The notes beneath the pieces were generated by a model. It did not search any database and was not told where the DNA came from. It saw nothing but the letters and a program-made list of their open reading frames with translations. Source: VGMD01 sp964552055 (GTDB taxonomy: Bacteria; Chlamydiota; Chlamydiia; Chlamydiales; 2-12-FULL-49-11). Taken from it: a stretch of 64,000 bases of DNA. Shown one piece after another: positions 34,943 through 43,043 of this stretch. The first letter of the stretch is position 1, and the number at the start of each line of letters is the position of its first letter. The position numbers were made by a program, and so were the translations under genes. The stretch is from the NCBI GenBank assembly GCA_964552055.1, contig CAZKFL010000001.1, forward strand, positions 56,953 through 120,952, read 5' to 3'.

Positions 34943-35491
34943 ATGAACGCTGTACAAACATATACTAATAAATTGACGGATGCTTCATTAGTTACGCATG
35001 TTTTAAATTCTACAAGTTATTTGTTAACAAAAAGAGCTGTCGCTAATTCTGCCGAATATAATGAGTTAAAATTTGAAGTAGGTAATATTTCTCACTACGC
35101 AAAAGCAATCGATGTTAGAGCTTCGTTTGTAGGCTCAGCCGCCTCTTCATTAGCAATGATGACTTATCATGTGCTTGCAACTGTTGTCTTACTCTTTGCA
35201 GGACTCGCTGTTTTAGTTTGCAACAACAATGAAACTATTTTAGATCTAGCTGTTAAGCAATTTGTCCAAGTGGGAGCTAATATTGGATTCGGTTCAGTAA
35301 GTATTATGGGTGTCTTCTCACCCTCTCTAGCAGCCCAATTTATAACTGAAGTGGATAAGCAACTGGATCAATTAGCACCTGTTCAAGCAGCAACTGCAAG
35401 CGCAAGTGAAGCCGGAAGAGGCTTGGGAAATCTTTTTTCAACTGCGTTCAGAATTGGAAAAAATATCGCGAACAATATTCATCATAACTAG
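34943..35491 (+). CDS. Inc-like hypothetical protein
   Basis: The 182-aa protein has a polar N terminus, one long bilobed hydrophobic region at about residues 72-130 (AASSLAMMTYHVLATVVLLFAGLAVLV, GANIGFGSVSIMGVFSPSLAAQF) and an amphipathic C terminus. This resembles chlamydial inclusion-membrane proteins by topology, without sequence evidence. A strong ribosome site (gaggag) sits before the ATG. It ends immediately at a repeat copy of the alpha/beta hydrolase 3' end (35492), so a 1.1 kb insertion follows. Confidence 0.5.
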   Translation: MNAVQTYTNKLTDASLVTHVLNSTSYLLTKRAVANSAEYNELKFEVGNISHYAKAIDVRASFVGSAASSLAMMTYHVLATVVLLFAGLAVLVCNNNETILDLAVKQFVQVGANIGFGSVSIMGVFSPSLAAQFITEVDKQLDQLAPVQAATASASEAGRGLGNLFSTAFRIGKNIANNIHHN

Positions 35492-35580
35492 TTTAGGATT
35501 GCATCAAGCTTTTCTATATAAATCGGGTCGTAGGGAATATCTCCATGGCCCGCATTTGGTAGCGTAATCATCTCATTTTT
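35492..35580. repeat. copy A of an 89-bp direct repeat (alpha/beta hydrolase 3' end)
   Basis: These bases match 36619-36707 with about two mismatches. The partner copy is the genuine 3' coding end of the hydrolase gene (36615-37430), so copy A is a displaced duplicate. Together they bracket the repeat-built S23 insertion. Confidence 0.9.
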
Positions 35581-36187
35581 CTATCGTATCAATTTTGAAA
35601 TATTTAAAAAGTTTTTGGCACGAAGTTGCCACCATATAGGACTGTACAGCGAAGCATGTAGCAAAATTAGTCGTAACCGTAACCGACCCCGTAACCCTAC
35701 CCGAATATAAATTTCTTTGCGCATAATTTAAAAAATTATATACTTCCATCCTATGCAATCTTTCGATTTTGAAAAACTAGATGTGTATCAAGTGACTCTA
35801 AATTTTGTTCTTTTGACAAATGAAAGCAGTAAAGAGTTCCCAAGAGGAACAGCGCATATATCCGATCAGCTCCTTAGGGCATCAACTTCCATTCTACTAA
35901 ATATAGCTGAAGGCGCCGGAGAATTTGCTCCGTTAGAGAAAATTAGATTTTATAGGATGGCTAGAAGGTCTGCTACCGAATGTGCTGCAATTTTACAATT
36001 AGCAAATTTGCTTAAGTTTTTAGATGATATCGTCTATATTAAAGTAAAAGCACTATTAATACGTATTATTTCAATGTTAAGCAAGATGACTCGTCCCTCT
36101 AATTCGGCTACGGTTACGGGGGCGGTTACGGTTACGTCTGATCAGATGCAACTTTGTTGCGATTCCTAAATGACGGCAACTGTGTGC
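35581..36187. mobile_element. S23-gene element with long imperfect terminal inverted repeats
   Basis: Inner 35-base repeats at 35672-35706 and 36102-36136 are inverted copies with 32 of 35 identities (CGTAACCGTAACCG core). Similarity continues outward in both directions to GGCACGAAGTTGCC near 35617 and its imperfect complement near 36187, giving arms of about 85-90 bases. The only gene inside is the four-helix-bundle S23 protein. There is no transposase. The layout is that of a small mobile or mobilised element. Confidence 0.65.
35753..36169 (+). CDS. S23/four helix bundle protein inside the inverted-repeat element
   Basis: The 138-aa frame has the pattern of the 23S rRNA intervening-sequence protein family (PF05635): FEKLDVYQVTLNF near the N terminus, ISDQLLRASTSILLNIAEGAG (the core helix motif) and RFYRMARRSATECAAIL. 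The family was first found encoded within 23S rRNA insertions and also occurs as accessory proteins of retroelements. The domain ends near residue 119; the last 19 residues (ATVTGAVTVTSDQMQ) are translated from the right inverted repeat and are unlikely to be conserved. Confidence 0.82.
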   Translation: MQSFDFEKLDVYQVTLNFVLLTNESSKEFPRGTAHISDQLLRASTSILLNIAEGAGEFAPLEKIRFYRMARRSATECAAILQLANLLKFLDDIVYIKVKALLIRIISMLSKMTRPSNSATVTGAVTVTSDQMQLCCDS

Positions 36188-36614
36188 CGAGTATTTGGCG
36201 GTGCAATAAAAGTTAGGCTATAAAATTAAACAATCAATAATTCCTTATTTTTGAACCCCTCTCAGCATAAAACCGGTTACGGTTACGCAGGCGGATACGG
36301 TTACGACTCTCGAGACCGCATTCTACGATGCGGGAATCCAAAAGGACGGCTGCTCTCGCGCCGGCACCCAAACACGATTATTATTTGATCAACTGCGTGA
36401 AACAGCAGCCATTCCCGTAACCGCCTGCGTAACCGTAACCGGATTTAATTTTAAAATGTCTTAAACAGAATCTTGTAGCCTAACTTTTATTGCACCGCCG
36501 AGTATTTTTTTTTAATTAGAGTTGCTTCGAGCAGTTGAGGTTAGTCAGATGCAAAGAACGAACATGAAAGTAATGTCCATTTGAAAACTGATACTACATG
36601 CTATGTAATAATTC
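36170..36614. repeat. non-coding segment with two nested inverted repeats
   Basis: An outer 24-base inverted repeat (36197-36220 and 36476-36499, GGCGGTGCAATAAAAGTTAG type, perfect) surrounds an inner 28-base one (36273-36300 and 36415-36442, CCGGTTACGGTTACGCAGGC type, 27 of 28). The enclosed 36301-36414 is GC-rich and shows no gene. The inner repeat shares the GTTACGGTTACG core with the adjacent S23 element, suggesting related termini. Confidence 0.8.
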
Positions 36615-37430
36615 TTAATTTAGGATTGCATCAAGCTTTTCTATATAAATCGGGTCATATGGAATATCTCCATGGCCCGCATTTGGTAGCGTAATCATCT
36701 CATTTTTTTTATTGTCTTTGATTTTTCCGTAGAGTCTATGACCTTGTTCGTAGGGAACAATGTTGTCTGGGATGCCATGAAAAATATAGACAGGGGCCTT
36801 GACATGTTCAATCCATTTATCGGTGCGTAGGTGGTATTTAAGGATCCATTCGAGGAGAAATTCAGGGATGAAGGGTTTTGTGTAGCCAGCTACTGTTATT
36901 AGGCTGAAGAAGGGGGCCTCGAGTATGAGCATGTGGGGATTGTGGGTCGAGGCAACCCAGGTGGCAATGGATGTTCCCATGGAATGGCCATAAACGGTGA
37001 TTTTGTCTTCGGGGTAGTGATTTAAAAGGAAGTGATAAGCTGTTTCGCCATCTTCTAAAAGCCATGATTCTTTAAAGCCGTTTGAGCTTTTTCCAAAACC
37101 GCGGTAGTCTATAATTAGTACATCGTACCCTCTTTTTACAAAAGGATAGGCTCTATGTGCCCAGGAATTTAAGTTTTTTCCGCGTCCATGAAAGTAGAGG
37201 ATGACCCCTTTTGCATCAGGGCTATGAAACCATAACCCATGAATTTGAGTCTTTTCTAATGTTTCTAAGTAAACTTCTTGATGGGGGTGTTCTAACTCAA
37301 AGACGTGATCTTTTGAAAGGGGAACGCTTTTGAAAATCATCTGATCTTGGAGGGAATAGTTATGAAATATGATAATCGCAAATACCAAGCAGATCAGAAA
37401 TCCAAACGTTAGAAATACCTTTTTCTTCAT
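36615..37430 (-). CDS. alpha/beta hydrolase, membrane-anchored BEM46-like
   Basis: The 271-aa protein has an N-terminal hydrophobic anchor (about 5-22), the oxyanion motif LYFHGRGKNLNSW, the nucleophile elbow VYGHSMGTSIATW (Ser), a catalytic Asp near HGIPDNIVPYEQG and a His in ITLPNAGHGDIPYD. This is the BEM46/ABHD13-type alpha/beta hydrolase. Substrate not known; a membrane lipid or acyl ester is plausible. Its last 90 bases are duplicated 1.1 kb away at 35492. Confidence 0.85.
   Translation of the reverse strand: MKKKVFLTFGFLICLVFAIIIFHNYSLQDQMIFKSVPLSKDHVFELEHPHQEVYLETLEKTQIHGLWFHSPDAKGVILYFHGRGKNLNSWAHRAYPFVKRGYDVLIIDYRGFGKSSNGFKESWLLEDGETAYHFLLNHYPEDKITVYGHSMGTSIATWVASTHNPHMLILEAPFFSLITVAGYTKPFIPEFLLEWILKYHLRTDKWIEHVKAPVYIFHGIPDNIVPYEQGHRLYGKIKDNKKNEMITLPNAGHGDIPYDPIYIEKLDAILN
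36619..36707. repeat. copy B of the 89-bp direct repeat (native)
   Basis: This copy is part of the coding end of the hydrolase gene and is the likely source. See the copy at 35492-35580. Confidence 0.9.
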
Positions 37431-37470
37431 TCTTATAGATGGTAATCTAGCGCCTTAAAAAAGGCAAGTC

Positions 37471-38253
37471 ATGATCAAAGGTCTTCTACTTGGTAATCCA
37501 GTTGATAAAAGTATTTCGCATATTACGCATAATGAGATATTTAAAATATTTAATATTAATGCTAGTTATGACAAGCGTTTGGTTTGCAAGGAAAGGCTTT
37601 CGGAAGAAATTGCCCAGTTGAAAAAGGAAGATTTCACTTTTTTTGCAGTTACAATGCCATTGAAGGAGGCTATATTGCCCTTTTTGGATGAGGATACCAG
37701 TTGTATTGGGTGTGTGAATACAATTTTAGTGAGAGATAAAAAATGGATTGGGTTTAATTTTGATGGAATAGGGTGTCTGAATGCTATTGAGCAAGTAAAA
37801 CGAGTGGAGAATAAGAAAGTACTCGTTTTAGGGTCCGGTGGAGCTGCTAGAGCTGCTATTTTTGAGGCGAAAAAACGTGGGGCTGATGTTTTTGTTTTTA
37901 ACAGGACTTTTGAAAGAGCTCAAAAGGTAGCTACTGAGTTGGGTATAACAGCGCTTTCTGAAATACAATCATCATTTGATGTGATTATTCAAGCAACAAG
38001 TCTTGGGATGTTATTAGCTGCGCTTCCAATGCCCATGAAATGGGTAACACGGCAAACACTTGTCATGGAGATGGTATATAATCCAATGGAGACGATTTTT
38101 GTAAAAAGCTGTCTTGAAAAAGGAGCTACGGTTGTTTTTGGTTACGAAATGTTTACTGAGCTTTCATTCGCCCAACTAAATCTTGTCTTTGGTAACCAAA
38201 TTGATAAAGATCGTGTGAGGATTTTGATTAAAAAATTCTTTACAGTTTTTTAA
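37471..38253 (+). CDS. aroE: shikimate/quinate dehydrogenase-like protein
   Basis: The 260-aa protein has the AroE substrate motif GNPVDKSISHITHN, the catalytic lysine in FAVTMPLKEAIL, the NADP site VLVLGSGGAARAAIFEAKKRG with FNRTFERA, and a C-terminal MFTELSFAQLNLVFG in place of the canonical Q-A helix. It reads NFDG where most AroE have NTDG. In Chlamydiaceae aroE is fused to aroD, so a free-standing copy is a difference. Role: reduction of 3-dehydroshikimate. It is divergent from the hydrolase gene. Confidence 0.82.
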   Translation: MIKGLLLGNPVDKSISHITHNEIFKIFNINASYDKRLVCKERLSEEIAQLKKEDFTFFAVTMPLKEAILPFLDEDTSCIGCVNTILVRDKKWIGFNFDGIGCLNAIEQVKRVENKKVLVLGSGGAARAAIFEAKKRGADVFVFNRTFERAQKVATELGITALSEIQSSFDVIIQATSLGMLLAALPMPMKWVTRQTLVMEMVYNPMETIFVKSCLEKGATVVFGYEMFTELSFAQLNLVFGNQIDKDRVRILIKKFFTVF

Positions 38254-38294
38254 GTTTTCATTAACATATCTGTCAAATTATGATGGGGGTTTTA

Positions 38295-39938
38295 ATGGCG
38301 TTAACAACTTTTTCTTCACCTAAAGAGATATCCGATGCGTGGAAAGCAAATATGGCCTTAGCTGATGGGCTTTTAGAAGCCGTTGCAAGCGCAACTGGTT
38401 CTTCCGGGGAAAATGTGGGTGTATTAGAAGCTTTAGAAAAAACTGCACAGAAGATGGAGGTAATTTATGCAGCAGCAATCAAGAGGGCTGAATATGAGGA
38501 TAATTTTTGTGGATTTTCCTATAAATCGGTGCTTGGATTTGTGGGAAATGCCTTAGACGCAGGTGTTCAGGTTGTTACAACCTCTCTTTTAGCTAAGACA
38601 GTTGCTGCAGCAGAAAAATCAAGGGATTCATATGTATCAGCTGCCTTAATTGTAGCTTCTTTGTGTGCTTCAAGATTTAAACAAAAAGTAGAGGGTCGAA
38701 ATATTAGACTTGCTGAGGATTTAGCTCTTCTTGAAGATATTTTACCAAACTATTCACATATCAATCATATTAGGTCACAAGTTAAGTTTTATGAAACTAC
38801 AATAAGTCCTAAAAGTCCAAAATGTGAAATAAGACCCTTTCAATATGCAGCTCCTAAGACGCCAGCTTTTCCTGGGCTTGTACAAGCAGCTATAAGTAGG
38901 TTAAGAGGAGTTCAGGGCCCATCAGTTGATCGGTATGTTGCGAAAACTTTTTGCTGTTATGCAAGGTTAGATGAGGAAAATATTTCTGAGTTAGTCAAAT
39001 CATTTAAAAAGCTAAAAGAGACAATGACAAGCGAAGAGGAGGTAATCAAGGGGATTCGAGAAAGAAAGGAAACAGGTGGTATAAGTATTATTGTACGTCA
39101 GCTAGATACGCAAGTGAAAAAAATGGAGAAGATTTTTAATGATGTAGATCAAATTATTAAGTATCATGAAATGCAGGAAAAACGTCGTGCAAACTGCTCC
39201 ACGAAAAATGTTCGATTGTCGGTTCAGCTTCTGATAGAACTAGGAGCGCTTGTAAGTGTGATTCTTGATGCAGTTTATGTCGATTCGGATAGCAGTTTAA
39301 AACCAGCAAAAATCTCAGCCCTTTCTCTTTATATTATAAACGTAGTGCTTTCTTGGATGAATACATGGATTGCAAAAATTCATGAAAAAAATGCAGAAAT
39401 ATTTCAACAAGTTAAGCGCTTAAAAGGTCAAGAAGTCTATATGGATCACATTGCTGGGATGGTTAAAAAGCAAGGAAGATCCACGTTGAAAAGACCAATT
39501 TCTTTGCCCCCTTTTCTACATATGGATAGGGCGCCTCAGATAGGTGAACCTGGATCACAGCTTCAAGCTAGAATTCGCGCTCTCTATGAGCAAACCCGTA
39601 GTAATCAATCTACATCAGGAAGATTAAATGCTTGTGATTTGTACATTCGGACAGCGCCGCTTTCAAAAGCTTCAGCTGATATAGAAGCCCTACCAGAGCA
39701 TCTTGATGAAGAAGTGTGGGTGAGGCCTGATTTAAAAGAAGGTCAGGATAGGAGAAATCGTGGTAGGGGTTTAGGTAAAGCTCTGAAAGAAGGTGAAGGC
39801 GCGAGTGAGCATAAAGGCGCCACAAGTTCAGATGCAGGTTCAGATGCAGGTTCAGATGCAGGTTCAGATGGAGTTATCGAAGTTGAGGTTGATGAACGCT
39901 CGCTTGGGTCTCTTGGTGGTCCTGTGGAGGTTGTGTAA
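38295..39938 (+). CDS. large Inc-like coiled-coil protein with acidic Ser-Asp repeat tail
   Basis: The protein is about 547 aa from the ATG at 38295, favoured by a ggggg ribosome site over the ATGs at 38280/38283. It has a long helical N-terminal part, a hydrophobic pair at about residues 315-355 (VQLLIELGALVSVILDAVYV, ALSLYIINVVLSWMNTWIA), a coiled-coil-like region after it, and a C-terminal acidic tail with three tandem SDAG units (39828-39866). No known family. The topology fits an inclusion-membrane or type III-secreted protein. Neighbour genes do not explain it. Confidence 0.5.
   Translation: MALTTFSSPKEISDAWKANMALADGLLEAVASATGSSGENVGVLEALEKTAQKMEVIYAAAIKRAEYEDNFCGFSYKSVLGFVGNALDAGVQVVTTSLLAKTVAAAEKSRDSYVSAALIVASLCASRFKQKVEGRNIRLAEDLALLEDILPNYSHINHIRSQVKFYETTISPKSPKCEIRPFQYAAPKTPAFPGLVQAAISRLRGVQGPSVDRYVAKTFCCYARLDEENISELVKSFKKLKETMTSEEEVIKGIRERKETGGISIIVRQLDTQVKKMEKIFNDVDQIIKYHEMQEKRRANCSTKNVRLSVQLLIELGALVSVILDAVYVDSDSSLKPAKISALSLYIINVVLSWMNTWIAKIHEKNAEIFQQVKRLKGQEVYMDHIAGMVKKQGRSTLKRPISLPPFLHMDRAPQIGEPGSQLQARIRALYEQTRSNQSTSGRLNACDLYIRTAPLSKASADIEALPEHLDEEVWVRPDLKEGQDRRNRGRGLGKALKEGEGASEHKGATSSDAGSDAGSDAGSDGVIEVEVDERSLGSLGGPVEVV
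39828..39866 (+). repeat. tandem 12-base repeat encoding SDAG units
   Basis: TCAGATGCAGGT is repeated three times within the coding tail (encoding SDAGSDAGSDAGSD). Slippage-prone in-frame repeat; copy number may vary between strains. Confidence 0.85.
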
Positions 39939-40022
39939 AAATTAGTTAAAAAATTATTTGAAATTTATTAAAAATTTTTATATACTTCACACTATCTTTG
40001 CAGACAAAAATAGGAGTTGTGT

Positions 40023-40442
40023 ATGGAAAAACTAGATAGACATAAAACAGGTGAAGAAGTTCTTGTAAAATTTTCTGGAGGTCTTGTTCTTAAGTTACCG
40101 GATAATGTCTTAAGAGGGATTGTTGAATTAGAAATTGTGAGACTTAAGGCTCTTTTGCTCGAACATCCGCATACTGGGCTTTGGATAACTGATGATAAGG
40201 GGGTTATCGTTGATCTTTTAGGCGAGAATTGTAAGCACAATCTTGGATGGGGGCCAAAGTATTTACTTGGAAAGCATCTCACAGCATTAACAGAAAAGCC
40301 CTATACAGGTACTGATGATGTTTATGTGATTAATCGCCTTTGTCATGGAGGTCAGATGATGGCTGCAGAGGTAGTAAAAGGAGATATAGTATTTAGTGAT
40401 GGAAAAATTTATCACGTTTACTTAGATACCTATTTTCGGTAA
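40023..40442 (+). CDS. PAS-like small protein upstream of the SET gene
   Basis: The protein is 139 aa from the ATG at 40023, which has taggagt upstream. The central part WITDDKGVIVDLLGE...LGWGPKYLLGKHL resembles a PAS-type sensor core, and the C-terminal YHVYLDTYFR fits its last strand. This match is weak. It ends 9 bases before the SET gene start, and the two are almost certainly cotranscribed, which may link the small domain with the histone-type methylation role of its neighbour. Confidence 0.45.
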   Translation: MEKLDRHKTGEEVLVKFSGGLVLKLPDNVLRGIVELEIVRLKALLLEHPHTGLWITDDKGVIVDLLGENCKHNLGWGPKYLLGKHLTALTEKPYTGTDDVYVINRLCHGGQMMAAEVVKGDIVFSDGKIYHVYLDTYFR

Positions 40443-40451
40443 GCTAATTTG

Positions 40452-41033
40452 ATGATTGATAACCCAAAAGAAATAGAAGCTGTTTTTAAAGTTACTTATA
40501 TAGATGAGCTTATCTTTTCAAAGGCCTCCATTCTTGAAAAAATCCGAAAAAGGACAAAGCGAAAACTTTGGTGGAAAAAGTATAGAACTATGAATCATTG
40601 GGCCTCTCATTTATTTGAGGAGGCCCTTCTTCTTAAAAAAGAGGTCCCTTACGTTATTAAGAGGGTTAATCCACTTGTTGGGTACGGCGTTTTTGCCAAA
40701 GAAATTATTCGGGAGCTCACATTTATTGGTGAGTACACAGGGGTTGTCCGCAGAAGAAAGCTATTTCGCGGGGAATCATCAAATGACTATGTTTTTGGGT
40801 ATGTCATTGGTCCGCATGATACTCCATGGGTAGTTGATGCCCGTGAAAAAGGTAATTTTACCAGATTCATCAATCACAGCGATGATCCCAATCTCACTTC
40901 TAAGTGGATTATCACAGACGGTGTTGCTCATATCATACTCTATGCCAATCGCTTAATTATGCCAAACGAGCAACTTACCTATGATTATGGACCTTACTAT
41001 TGGCGTAATCGCTCTCTCCCGCAGTCCCTTTAA
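40452..41033 (+). CDS. SET-domain protein, NUE-like
   Basis: The 193-aa protein begins at ATG 40452 and carries a SET domain (about 70-190): GYGVFAKEIIRELTFIGEYTG, the DAREKGNFTRFINHSDDPNL motif (NHS and pseudoknot) and NEQLTYDYGPYYW. Chlamydial SET proteins of the NUE type enter the host nucleus and methylate histones; others may act on Hc1/Hc2. A target cannot be chosen from sequence, but an Hc2-like gene lies in this same window. There is no extra zinc cluster, so the pre-SET and post-SET parts are missing, as in the bacterial form. Confidence 0.88.
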   Translation: MIDNPKEIEAVFKVTYIDELIFSKASILEKIRKRTKRKLWWKKYRTMNHWASHLFEEALLLKKEVPYVIKRVNPLVGYGVFAKEIIRELTFIGEYTGVVRRRKLFRGESSNDYVFGYVIGPHDTPWVVDAREKGNFTRFINHSDDPNLTSKWIITDGVAHIILYANRLIMPNEQLTYDYGPYYWRNRSLPQSL

Positions 41034-41114
41034 AAAGAGATTTCCTCTCTATGCTTTCTCTTCTCTATGGTAAATATCTCTAAAAATATTATAAGTTAAG
41101 TTTGAGAGGTGGGT

Positions 41115-43043
41115 ATGGCAAAGAATCTTGCAGAGAAGCTTATTTTAAGTCACTTAGTTTCAGGCAATATGATTCCTGGTGAAGAGATTGCGCTAAAGAT
41201 TGATCAGACGTTGACGCAGGATGCGACGGGGACGATGGTGATGCTTGAACTCGAAGCTATGCATTTAAAGCAGGCAAAGACAGAGGTTTCAGTTCAGTAT
41301 ATCGATCATAATCAGGTTCAAGAGGATAATAAAAATCCGGATGACCATTTGTTTTTGCAAAGTGCTGCTAAGAAGTTTGGTATGTGGCTCAGTAAGGCAG
41401 GAAATGGAATTTCTCATCAAGTTCACTGTGAAAGGTTTGCAAAACCAGGTAAGACAATGGTGGGTTCTGATAGTCATACTCCCGCAAATGGTTGTGTCGC
41501 CATGCTTGCCATTGGAACGGGTGGACTAGAGGTTGCTCTTGCAATTGCGGGTGAGCCGTTTTATACACGGATGCCTAAGATTGTAGGTGTTAAATTAGTT
41601 GGTAAGCTTCCTGATTTTGTAAGTGCTAAAGACGTGATTTTAGAGATGCTGAGACGGTTTGATGTTTCTGGAGGCGTTGGTAAAATTTATGAGTATTATG
41701 GTCCTGGATTACAGCATTTAAGTGTTATGGATAGGCATGTGATTGCTAATATGGGGGCAGAGCTTGGCGCTACAACCTCTCTTTTTCCATCAGATGAAAT
41801 CACGAGAAAATTTTTCAGGCAAATGGGGCGTGAAAATGATTATATTGAGTTAAAGTCTGATGAAGGAGCTTCTTATGCAGAGCATGTAGAAATAAACTTA
41901 AGCGAGCTAGAACCTCTTATTGCTTTGCCCTCAAGCCCTGGTAATGTAAAAAAAGTACGTGATGTGGCAGGCCGTCCAATTTATCAAGCATATATTGGGT
42001 CGTCAGCAAATCCAGGTCCGAGAGATTTTGCGATCAGCGCGCTTATGGTAGATGGGAAAAAAATTGCAGAGGGTGTTTCCTATGACGTCAATCCCTCTTC
42101 TCGTCAGGTGCTTAATTATTTAATTGAAGAAGGTTATTTAGGTATGATGACTAAGGTAGGTGCCCGTGTGCATCAATCAGGTTGCAATGGTTGTATTGGA
42201 ATGGGGCAAGCTCCTGCAACAAATCAAATTAGTCTTAGAACAGTTCCTCGAAATTTTCCGGGAAGATCGGGCACTCGTGAGGATCAAGTTTATCTTTGCA
42301 GTCCAGAAACCGCAACAGCTTCAGCATTAACAGGGTTTATTACAGATCCAAGAGATCTCGGCATTTCCTATCCCCAATACAAAGAGAAAGACAAGATGGT
42401 GCTAGTAAGTGATCTTATTCCTCCAGAACTTGATATGCATAAATTAGAACTTATAAAAGGTCCCAATATAAAAAGCCTTCCGCACTTTGGGCCGCTTCCT
42501 GATGCCTTTGAAGCCCCTGTTATTTTAATTGTTGGTGATAATATTTCAACGGATGAAATTTCCCCGGCAGGTGCAGCAGTTCTTCCTTATCGAAGCAACA
42601 TCCCCAAAATCAGCGAATTTACCTACTACAAGCTTGATGAAACCTTTCATAAACGTGCTCTTCATCATCAAAAAACAGGATCAGTAATTGTTGCTGGAAA
42701 AAACTACGGACAAGGTTCAAGTCGTGAGCACGCAGCGATTGCGCCGAGATTCCTTGGTGTGAGAGCAGTCATTGCCAAAAGTTATGCAAGAATTCATCGT
42801 AAAAACCTCATCAACTTTGGCGTTCTTCCGCTGACTTTTAAAGATCCAAAAGATTATGACAGAATTTCTCTTAACGATGAATTAGATCTTAAATCTATTC
42901 ATGCAGGTCTAAACTCTAAAGAACCGTTTCACCTTTTTAATAAAACCAAAAATGAAAGTTACCTTGCTTTGCATGAATATTCTCCAATTGAGCTAGAATC
43001 TCTCATGGCCGGCAGTTTAATTGAAGTAATCAAAAATCGTTAG
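41115..43043 (+). CDS. acn: aconitate hydratase (aconitase)
   Basis: The protein is 642 aa from ATG 41115 (gagagg upstream). It has the aconitase features DQTLTQDATGTMVMLE, HCERFAKPGKTMVGSDSHTP, the cluster ligands around HQSGCNGCIGMGQA and the C-terminal swivel domain VIVAGKNYGQGSSREHAAIAP. It belongs to the shorter mitochondrial-type group of about 640-660 aa (bacterial TIGR01342-like), not the 890-aa AcnA. Chlamydiaceae lack aconitase and have a broken TCA cycle, so a full-length copy points to an environmental chlamydia with a more complete cycle. Confidence 0.93.
   Translation: MAKNLAEKLILSHLVSGNMIPGEEIALKIDQTLTQDATGTMVMLELEAMHLKQAKTEVSVQYIDHNQVQEDNKNPDDHLFLQSAAKKFGMWLSKAGNGISHQVHCERFAKPGKTMVGSDSHTPANGCVAMLAIGTGGLEVALAIAGEPFYTRMPKIVGVKLVGKLPDFVSAKDVILEMLRRFDVSGGVGKIYEYYGPGLQHLSVMDRHVIANMGAELGATTSLFPSDEITRKFFRQMGRENDYIELKSDEGASYAEHVEINLSELEPLIALPSSPGNVKKVRDVAGRPIYQAYIGSSANPGPRDFAISALMVDGKKIAEGVSYDVNPSSRQVLNYLIEEGYLGMMTKVGARVHQSGCNGCIGMGQAPATNQISLRTVPRNFPGRSGTREDQVYLCSPETATASALTGFITDPRDLGISYPQYKEKDKMVLVSDLIPPELDMHKLELIKGPNIKSLPHFGPLPDAFEAPVILIVGDNISTDEISPAGAAVLPYRSNIPKISEFTYYKLDETFHKRALHHQKTGSVIVAGKNYGQGSSREHAAIAPRFLGVRAVIAKSYARIHRKNLINFGVLPLTFKDPKDYDRISLNDELDLKSIHAGLNSKEPFHLFNKTKNESYLALHEYSPIELESLMAGSLIEVIKNR

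Noticed and set aside
35573..35758. 61-aa minus-strand frame
   Set aside because: It is a translation of the left inverted repeat of the S23 element (GSVTVTTNF from GTTACGG units).
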